Part shown: one piece after another, positions 59,157-64,000 of the stretch | Numbering within the stretch: the stretch's first letter is position 1 | Layout: each line of letters opens with the position of its first letter | From: Muribaculaceae bacterium Isolate-036 (Harlan) | GTDB lineage: Bacteria > Bacteroidota > Bacteroidia > Bacteroidales > Muribaculaceae | Direction: 5' to 3' | DNA: 64,000 nucleotides | Assembly (NCBI GenBank): GCA_003833075.1 | Contig: RIAY01000007.1 | Location: forward strand, 82,922-146,921 | Program-made: the position numbers and the translations under genes | The notes under the pieces: generated by a model | What the model was told of the DNA's origin: nothing | Databases searched by the model: none | What the model saw: only the letters and a program-made list of their open reading frames with translations

Positions 59157-59432
59157 ATATTCTATAACGAACACCCACTTGCTGTTATTATCTTTAGACG
59201 CACTGAAAGAAAACAACAAAAAAATAGCGGATAAATGTTTGAAACACCTATTGTCATATATGAGGACATAGCCTCTCACGCCGGCATTTCCCAAGATGGC
59301 AAATGCTTCATCATTCTCAACCCCGACATTTCCGATGCTGACGCTATTAATATAAGATTTGCACGCATTCCTATAACAATCACCGAACGCAACCTGAAGT
59401 ATAAAGCGATGATTCAGTTCTGACAAAACATT
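59157..59432. other. Flank between rdgB and the restriction island
   Basis: These 276 bp separate the rdgB start from the left direct repeat. No certain gene is present; a 62-codon rightward frame is listed separately. No clear rdgB promoter was seen on the minus strand. Confidence 0.5.
59235..59423 (+). CDS. Small hypothetical protein or gene remnant
   Basis: A 62-codon frame starts at ATG 59235 and ends 9 bp before the left direct repeat. The translation ([17 protein letters not shown] then [12 protein letters not shown]) has a protein-like composition, and TATCTTTA, one base from the -7 consensus, lies at 59188-59195. I recognise no family. It could be the end of a gene cut by arrival of the island, or chance. 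Confidence 0.25.
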   Translation: MFETPIVIYEDIASHAGISQDGKCFIILNPDISDADAINIRFARIPITITERNLKYKAMIQF

Positions 59433-59583
59433 ACCTGGGACAACAGTCTCATTGTAGGCTTGATACGGATGTCCCTTCCCCTTCTCCCCAAGCAAGGAAT
59501 TGCCGGATGCCAAGAAATAACTATCCCTTGGGATAACATCTTACATCAGGAGACAATATCCCCTTCAAATCATCAAAACTTTT
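59433..59583. repeat. Left copy of 151-bp direct repeat bracketing the restriction island
   Basis: 147 of 151 positions match 63488-63638 (offset 4055). The copy covers 88 bp downstream of the endonuclease gene plus its last 63 bp. Only the four substitutions at 59438, 59467, 59529 and 59539 distinguish the copies. Confidence 0.95.
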
Positions 59584-60414
59584 AATTTTCAATTCTTTCA
59601 AAATACTTTTCAGTTTCTCGCCAACTTCTCTTCCTCTATGCTCCAATGGCTCATCAAAAATCAATTGCGCATCCAATTTTCCATTATTAATAAACCAATC
59701 TACATATACAGCCAAAGGTCTTGGTCCATCCCATTTATTTTCATCAAACCTATAATTTAAAGCCTTGCATGCGAAATAAACAGTTTGAGATTTTACATAT
59801 TCTTCTATTGGCTGCAAGTTTCTTAAACAATCATCTTGAGTCATATCCGCATCATCTATATACAGAATATAATCAGCCACTCCTGAATCATTAATGATCT
59901 GACCGTTTACACGACTGTTTTTCTTATCCTGAGATAAGTTGATTCCTGCAAAAACATCTTTTTTTTGCTCATCCGTAAGTTCTAAAACTCCTGATTTTTC
60001 TCCGCTTAACTTATTAAGCAACTCAAATTTCCAACCCAATTTCATTGTATGTGCTCCTGTTCTACCTCTTTTCTCAAAATAGACCAAACAATCATCTTCA
60101 AACCTATCTTGTATAGAACGTAAACAACGCAGAATAATATCTGAAGCATCTTTGCCCAAAATCTCATATGCCCTATCTACAGACATCTTATTCTCTAAAA
60201 AATCTGCATTTTTTTGCTTGACTGATATTTTTAATTCTCTAACTTCTCCATCTGAAGCTATTCCTTTTATGTAAACATCTGTTTTACATTCACCCTGAGA
60301 AGGACGAGGCTTTCCACAAAGTGAAACTTTGTATTCTTTCCCTTCAAAATAAAAGGTTGTTCCTACTGGAAACAGTTTTTCCACATTATGTTCTGAATTA
60401 ATAAAATTAGTCAT
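59521..60414 (-). CDS. Probable type II restriction endonuclease
   Basis: 297 aa, AT-rich and with codon use unlike the neighbours. The region [11 protein letters not shown] (Glu42, Asp46) followed by [13 protein letters not shown] (Ser64-Val-Lys66) resembles a PD-(D/E)xK nuclease core. Nothing else was recognised, so the assignment rests mainly on position: it starts 2 bp after the controller gene and ends the methyltransferase-controller cluster. The target is unknown; a HaeIII-like methylase nearby suggests GGCC or an overlapping site. The 3' end is duplicated 4 kb to the right. Confidence 0.65.
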   Translation of the reverse strand: MTNFINSEHNVEKLFPVGTTFYFEGKEYKVSLCGKPRPSQGECKTDVYIKGIASDGEVRELKISVKQKNADFLENKMSVDRAYEILGKDASDIILRCLRSIQDRFEDDCLVYFEKRGRTGAHTMKLGWKFELLNKLSGEKSGVLELTDEQKKDVFAGINLSQDKKNSRVNGQIINDSGVADYILYIDDADMTQDDCLRNLQPIEEYVKSQTVYFACKALNYRFDENKWDGPRPLAVYVDWFINNGKLDAQLIFDEPLEHRGREVGEKLKSILKELKIKSFDDLKGILSPDVRCYPKG

Positions 60415-60416
60415 AA

Positions 60417-60617
60417 TTACAGCAAGTCCTTTAGTGAAACATTTAATGCTTTTGCGATTTTCTCCGCAACTTTTAGAGACACGTTCCTTCTGCCTTTTTC
60501 AATATCCGGCAAATAAGTTCTATCAATATCAGCCATATTGGCAAATGTCTCTTGTGAAAATTTTAGTGATAGTCTTTTCTCCATCACGTTCTTTCCAAAA
60601 ATTTCATTTATATCCAT
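60417..60617 (-). CDS. XRE-family controller protein of the restriction-modification system
   Basis: 66 aa from ATG 60617. Five helices with the HTH at about residues 20-41 (SQETFANMADIDRTYLPDIE) and the following KGRRNVSLKVAEKIAKALNV block typical of C proteins. Such proteins delay endonuclease expression and then activate it, giving time to methylate a new host. It is coupled to the endonuclease gene (2-bp gap). The -7 box lies so close to the ATG that the transcript is probably leaderless. Confidence 0.85.
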   Translation of the reverse strand: MDINEIFGKNVMEKRLSLKFSQETFANMADIDRTYLPDIEKGRRNVSLKVAEKIAKALNVSLKDLL

Positions 60618-60670
60618 AATGATGCAAAAATATGGATATGTAGACAATCACGCAACGGACTATTGTCGAC
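60611..60670 (-). promoter_or_regulatory. Controller promoter with two inverted-repeat operators
   Basis: Minus-strand -7 TATTTTTG is at 60625-60632 and a -33 TTGCG at 60651-60655. One perfect 7-bp inverted repeat (60611-60617 and 60632-60638) straddles the start codon and -7 box; a second, 8 of 9 matched (60640-60648 and 60662-60670), is centred on the -33. Two sites over a C-protein promoter fit activation at low and repression at high protein level. Confidence 0.55.
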
Positions 60671-60695
60671 AAAAGATTCACAAAAGATTGTTTTC

Positions 60696-62084
60696 TTACT
60701 GAATAATTTCTTTAATATCGGAAATATACGGAATGGCTATATTATGGCTCTTTCCTTTAATCTGCACCCTTGAAAGATCCATTCCTGCAAGATTAATGTT
60801 TTGGGAACTTTCCAATCTAAACACAAAATACTCTTTACCTAAAGGCGTAAAACCTAATTTGATCAAGTCTGATGCCGACATTAGTTCAGGATATTCCGGA
60901 ATGATACGAAATAAAAATCTGTTGTTATGGTTATGCAATAGCAAATAAACCGGATAGACCATTCCCTTCGGTATTTGCAAAGCACCACGGCGTAATCCGG
61001 CACGTACATAATAAAGCTTATTTTTCAAAGTCAGACACAATTGGTCATCATCTTTATAATAAGCGACCAGCACATTTACTGGTTTTTCATCTCTTATAGG
61101 GTTAGCATTCAATGATTCCTTTATCGCCAAAGCTAAAAACTTTGCCAAACGTGGAGGGACAGCATTGCCAACCATTTTATAACCGTCTTGCACTTTGTCA
61201 TAGAAAAAAAGAAATCTATCCGGGAAAGTCTGGATTCTTGCACATTCTCTAATACTAAGCCTGCGATATAAGTGTTCAGATCCTTGTAAAAATACACGTT
61301 GACTTTGCGACACATATTTCATTTTAGGAGCTTGGGGATGCAATGGACAGTTCTTTGCTTGCGCCTGAATCGTGAATGAAGTTTCATCCCATGAACGCAC
61401 CCGGTTACGTGCCATGAATTTAGCATCCCATAATCCTGCAAATATATCATGGTTATGCCATTCTCCATATTCCTGAATTACCTTTTCATTTACGTATTGC
61501 CTGGGACTTTCCGTGATGTCTCCTATTGCCCTTCTTAGTGTGACATATGGTTTTCCCAATGGTTTCGGAAAGCAGAAGGTACAGTTTAGTTCTTTCAAAA
61601 AACCGACAATGAACACACGGTGACGGTCTTGGGGAATCCCGTAATCCGCCGCATTCAATAAAGAATAACTTACGACATAACCTGCATCCTCAAGAGTAGA
61701 AAGAAATAATAAAAATGTATTGAAATGTCTGTCGTTAATAATTCCTTGTACGTTCTCTATAAGGAAAAAACGGGGACGTTTTTCTCTTATCAACCGAATA
61801 TAATCAAAAAACAATTTGCCTCTTTCGTCTTCCAGACCCAATTGTTTACCGCCTTCACTCCATGATTGGCAAGGAGGTCCCCCGATGAACCCGTCACAAT
61901 CCGGTATATCTGCCGCTTTTAATGTTCGAATGTCTGACTTACACAAAAAAGTATTCGGGTGATTGAATTGATACGTTTTATGTATCGCTTCGTCAAATTC
62001 ATTCGCCCAGACAACTTCATAGCCGGCTTGCCTAAAGCCCATATCCAATCCGCCACATCCGGCAAAAAATGATGCGACTTTCAT
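60696..62084 (-). CDS. DNA cytosine-5 methyltransferase with C-terminal extension
   Basis: 462 aa from ATG 62084, which follows the upstream methyltransferase stop by one base. Motifs: FAGCGGLDMG (SAM), catalytic GPPCQSW (Cys72), ENVQG (Glu110), QDRHRV, and NAVPP near 307-311. The target-recognition region has [12 protein letters not shown] and LHPQAPKM as in the HaeIII group but differs in the contact loop (QAKNCP). A further domain of about 130 residues (330-462) with an aromatic-rich strand pattern follows the core; I do not recognise it. Confidence 0.92.
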   Translation of the reverse strand: MKVASFFAGCGGLDMGFRQAGYEVVWANEFDEAIHKTYQFNHPNTFLCKSDIRTLKAADIPDCDGFIGGPPCQSWSEGGKQLGLEDERGKLFFDYIRLIREKRPRFFLIENVQGIINDRHFNTFLLFLSTLEDAGYVVSYSLLNAADYGIPQDRHRVFIVGFLKELNCTFCFPKPLGKPYVTLRRAIGDITESPRQYVNEKVIQEYGEWHNHDIFAGLWDAKFMARNRVRSWDETSFTIQAQAKNCPLHPQAPKMKYVSQSQRVFLQGSEHLYRRLSIRECARIQTFPDRFLFFYDKVQDGYKMVGNAVPPRLAKFLALAIKESLNANPIRDEKPVNVLVAYYKDDDQLCLTLKNKLYYVRAGLRRGALQIPKGMVYPVYLLLHNHNNRFLFRIIPEYPELMSASDLIKLGFTPLGKEYFVFRLESSQNINLAGMDLSRVQIKGKSHNIAIPYISDIKEIIQ

Positions 62085-62085
62085 A

Positions 62086-63096
62086 TCATTCGGCAAGAAG
62101 TGCCCCCTTTTCAATCAATGTTTTCTTTATTTGCATAGCTACATGATAAGCCAAATTAACGGGAACGGCATTACCTATCATTTTATAGGCATAGTTAACA
62201 TCTTCGTAAATAAATTTAAACCCATCCGGGAAACTTTGCACACGAGCGACCTCTCGCACTGTCATTCTCCGATATAGATGTTCACTCCCTTCCACAAACT
62301 TTTGCAGATTCTTTTCCACCTTTATCATCTTAGGTGCCTGCGGATGCAACTGGCATTGGCGTCCACTTGCCTGAACCGTAAAACCTGGCTCATCCCAAGA
62401 ACGCACACGGTTGCGCGACATGAATATTGGCGAATACGCTCCAATGAAATATTCGTTGTTCGGAACCTTACAAGCATTTCCATTAGTTTTATTCTTTTCC
62501 AGTGCTGGTATTGCGGAATATTGCAAATCCCATATGCTCTCGCGCAAAGTAGGCTTATGCTCCAAAGGCGTTGGATATTTGAAATCGTTTATCTTCAGAT
62601 CTTTACGGAATCCGATATAAAACACACGGTCTCGGTCTTCCGGCACATCATAGTCATTGGCATTGAGCATCTTCAAATTTACATCATACCCAGCTTTATC
62701 AAACAAATTCATAAAACCGTCAACTGCTTCCGAATGACGTTTTGCAAGCATTCCAGACACGTTCTCTGCAACAAAAAACATAGGCTGTTTATCCCGTATA
62801 ATACGGATATATTCATAAAAGAGTTGACCTCGCGCATCTTCAATCCCCTTTAATGATCCAGCCTCACTCCATGATTGGCAAGGGGGACCTCCTATTATAC
62901 CTACGACATTATCTGGAAACTCAGAAGAAGGAATCTTGCGTATGTCACCTTCTATCAGATTCACTTCTGGAAAGTTCGCACGGAAAGTCGGACAAATCTT
63001 GGCATCAAACTCATTTGCCACGACAGTCCTGAAACCAGCTTTATGAAAACCTAAATCCAAACCTCCGGCACCGGAAAAAAGACTAATCAAATTCAT
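62086..63096 (-). CDS. HaeIII-like DNA cytosine-5 methyltransferase
   Basis: 336 aa, close in length and sequence to M.Hae[20 protein letters not shown] start, catalytic [10 protein letters not shown] (Cys73), ENVSGM, the [16 protein letters not shown] target region, [13 protein letters not shown] and [13 protein letters not shown]. The residues lining the HaeIII target loop are largely conserved, so methylation of the inner cytosine of GGCC is a reasonable prediction. It leads the four-gene cluster, with a likely promoter at 63249-63256. Confidence 0.95.
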   Translation of the reverse strand: MNLISLFSGAGGLDLGFHKAGFRTVVANEFDAKICPTFRANFPEVNLIEGDIRKIPSSEFPDNVVGIIGGPPCQSWSEAGSLKGIEDARGQLFYEYIRIIRDKQPMFFVAENVSGMLAKRHSEAVDGFMNLFDKAGYDVNLKMLNANDYDVPEDRDRVFYIGFRKDLKINDFKYPTPLEHKPTLRESIWDLQYSAIPALEKNKTNGNACKVPNNEYFIGAYSPIFMSRNRVRSWDEPGFTVQASGRQCQLHPQAPKMIKVEKNLQKFVEGSEHLYRRMTVREVARVQSFPDGFKFIYEDVNYAYKMIGNAVPVNLAYHVAMQIKKTLIEKGALLAE

Positions 63097-63335
63097 TTAT
63101 TTTCAATTTGTATATGTAATTCCACAGGCCACTGTCATCCCCAACAATACTGGGGGCTGGGAATTTAGAAAATTATAATGACAGTCCCATTGGAACCGAC
63201 CTACATAATTACTATCATCACTCATCGGGGACTTATTGTGATTCAGTTTGCGAAGATACTTAAAAATTAGTTAAGAACAGCAACATTTCCCACACAAAAG
63301 TAATTCTTCCTATGCCGTTATCTGACTTCGCGGTA
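63097..63335. other. Leader region of the methyltransferase operon
   Basis: No gene. It holds the candidate promoter at 63249-63256, and an imperfect CCCCA/TGGGG hairpin within the expected leader (near 63140-63156). Confidence 0.4.
63249..63256 (-). promoter_or_regulatory. Possible promoter of the methyltransferase operon
   Basis: Minus-strand TATCTTCG is one base from TATCTTTG and is embedded in the AGTATCTTNGCA context seen at strong promoters in this window. It would give a leader of about 145 nt. Confidence 0.4.
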
Positions 63336-63449
63336 TCAATGTGTAGAATAGAAGTATTCGGATAGCGGTGCATATCCTTTTTCTGCCATAAGACGGTCCC
63401 TGTCATCGGGAAGGTCGATTTTAATTGTAGAATAACCGCCATCCGGCAT
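63336..63449 (-). pseudogene. Unidentified coding remnant
   Basis: A 37-codon frame from ATG at 63449 to TGA reads MPDGGYSTIKIDLPDDRDRL then APLSEYFYSTH, a composition typical of a real protein C-terminus. A stop codon lies a few codons upstream. It is probably the end of a gene broken when the island was formed. I cannot name the family. Confidence 0.35.
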
Positions 63450-63487
63450 CCCTGCCTTAGCGGTTTATGCCGGGATACACTCAAATC

Positions 63488-63638
63488 ACCTGAGACAACA
63501 GTCTCATTGTAGGCTTGATACTGATGTCCCTTCCCCTTCTCCCCAAGCAAGGAATTGCCGGATGCCAAGAAATAACTATCCCTTTGGATAACATTTTACA
63601 TCAGGAGACAATATCCCCTTCAAATCATCAAAACTTTT
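63488..63638. repeat. Right copy of the 151-bp direct repeat
   Basis: Matches 59433-59583 at 147 of 151 positions. The repeated part includes the end of the endonuclease gene, so this is a copy of the island itself and not merely of host target sequence. Confidence 0.95.
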
Positions 63639-63693
63639 TTTGCTCATCCGTAAGTTCTAAAACTCCTGATTTTTTCTCCGCTTAACTTATTAA
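63576..63693 (-). pseudogene. Remnant of a second endonuclease gene
   Basis: The last 63 bp of the endonuclease gene are followed directly by a stretch matching 59966-60017 of that gene, so about 380 bp are missing between two T tracts. A further T has been inserted in a T run. The match ends at 63693, exactly where the insertion-sequence end begins. It is the trace of a second copy of the endonuclease. Confidence 0.9.
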
Positions 63694-63728
63694 CGCGAGT
63701 TCGGGATAAGGAACACCATAAAAAAGTT

Positions 63729-63762
63729 GAACCGGCAGCTTTTTCAAGCTGCCGGTTCTTTT
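63729..63762. terminator. Strong hairpin terminator inside the insertion sequence
   Basis: A 13-bp perfect GC-rich stem (63729-63741 and 63746-63758) with a TTTC loop, four T after it and A-rich sequence before it; functional in both directions. It lies about 100 bp past the transposase stop and may also shield the element from outside transcription. Confidence 0.85.
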
Positions 63763-63862
63763 GGCAATATCACTGATATTTAGTAATTTAGAGGTGGCAA
63801 ACAATAAATACTGTATCACGATTACCGAAAGTAAAGTTACTGAAATTTTTTGTATTGCAGAT

Positions 63863-64000
63863 TTAAGTAGATGACAAAAATTTGAAAACATCGAATTTTG
63901 GGGTATAAGTCGGACGCATAAGTATGGTCGAAATCTCTTCCAATCCATATTTGACAAGCGACTTTGCCTTTCTTCCATGTTTCAGAATCCTTATCGGTTT
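63863..64000 (-). CDS. Transposase C-terminus (probably IS4-type DDE), partial
   Basis: The last 45 codons read KPIRILKHGRKAKSLVKYGL, then a variable linker, then FDVFKFLSST and TAA. The HGRKAKSLxKYGLE and VFKFLSxT blocks are, from memory, the conserved end of an IS4-group transposase common in Bacteroidales. The frame is open to the window edge, so the gene is cut by the boundary. The catalytic residues are not in view. Confidence 0.6.
   Translation of the reverse strand, partial: KPIRILKHGRKAKSLVKYGLEEISTILMRPTYTPKFDVFKFLSST

Larger units (their letters stand above)
63694..64000 (-). mobile_element. End of an insertion sequence, continuing beyond the window
   Basis: The sequence beyond the broken endonuclease remnant begins CGCGAGTTCGGGATAAG, a plausible IS terminus, contains a strong hairpin, and then the 3' end of a transposase gene. 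The other end and target duplication lie outside the window. Confidence 0.6.

Noticed and set aside
59157..59513. N-terminal extension of rdgB by 119 codons
   Set aside because: It extends through part of the direct repeat and is unlike RdgB; the normal start at 59156 fits the family.
63260..63568. 102-codon minus-strand frame sharing its start with the rdgB extension
   Set aside because: The shared part is the DNA repeat; the remainder does not resemble a protein in this frame.
63682..63978. 98-codon minus-strand frame at the right edge
   Set aside because: It is out of frame with the transposase C-terminus and crosses the hairpin terminator.

Overview
This window looks like chromosomal DNA of a gut Bacteroidota, order Bacteroidales; the Muribaculaceae or a near relative is my best guess. 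The sequence evidence is the phylum-type promoter (TTTG, about 19 bp, TAnnTTTG) upstream of many genes, a SusC/SusD polysaccharide utilization locus (PUL), DUF4421/DUF6242/DUF6089 proteins, a PorZ-like type IX secretion component, and str, S10 and spc ribosomal clusters joined without a tuf gene. The family assignment is inference; no 16S gene is present.

Layout. 1-10911 (minus strand): rpsL-rpsG-fusA-rpsJ-rplC-rplD-rplW-rplB-rpsS-rplV-rpsC-rplP, then an internal hairpin and a new promoter, then rpmC-rpsQ-rplN-rplX-rplE-rpsN-rpsH and the start of rplF at the edge. 11105-12316: a GlmU-type enzyme on the minus strand. 12799-28566 (plus strand): aminopeptidase P, gamma-type carbonic anhydrase, rpsU-xer-hpf-mltG, an outer-membrane DUF4421 protein, ribD, the DUF6242-DUF6089-uppS-bamA-ompH-ompH envelope cluster, murI and a TPR protein. 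28576-30522 (minus): two nonulosonate (sialic-acid-like) biosynthesis genes. 30523-35497: a promoter-driven non-coding region, a SUI1-like factor, a thioredoxin-fold lipoprotein without its cysteines, pnp, and a second promoter-terminator unit without a gene.

35498-47260 (minus) is a compact PUL: a SusR-like membrane regulator, SusC, SusD, a four-module SusE/F-like lipoprotein, a clan GH-D (GH27-like) hydrolase and a GH97 hydrolase. The GH97 carries the three catalytic glutamates of inverting SusB at a constant offset, so an alpha-glucan or other alpha-linked sugar is the likely substrate. 47613-59156 holds a MATE exporter, a GH3-type acyl-adenylating enzyme, an outer-membrane phospholipase A, a glycosyltransferase, a cysteine-free Mrp ATPase, and a tightly packed rdgB-porZ-LRR-trmB run.

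59433-63693 is an AT-rich restriction-modification island: two HaeIII-type cytosine-5 methyltransferases, a controller gene with a probably leaderless promoter and two inverted-repeat operators, and a PD-(D/E)xK-like endonuclease. A near-identical 151-bp direct repeat brackets it with a 4055-bp period. The right copy continues into a gutted remnant of the same endonuclease gene, which is cut off by the end of an insertion sequence whose transposase C-terminus runs off the window. This tandem-duplication scar with its two-methyltransferase arrangement, together with the two orphan promoter-terminator RNA units, are the most interesting parts of the window.
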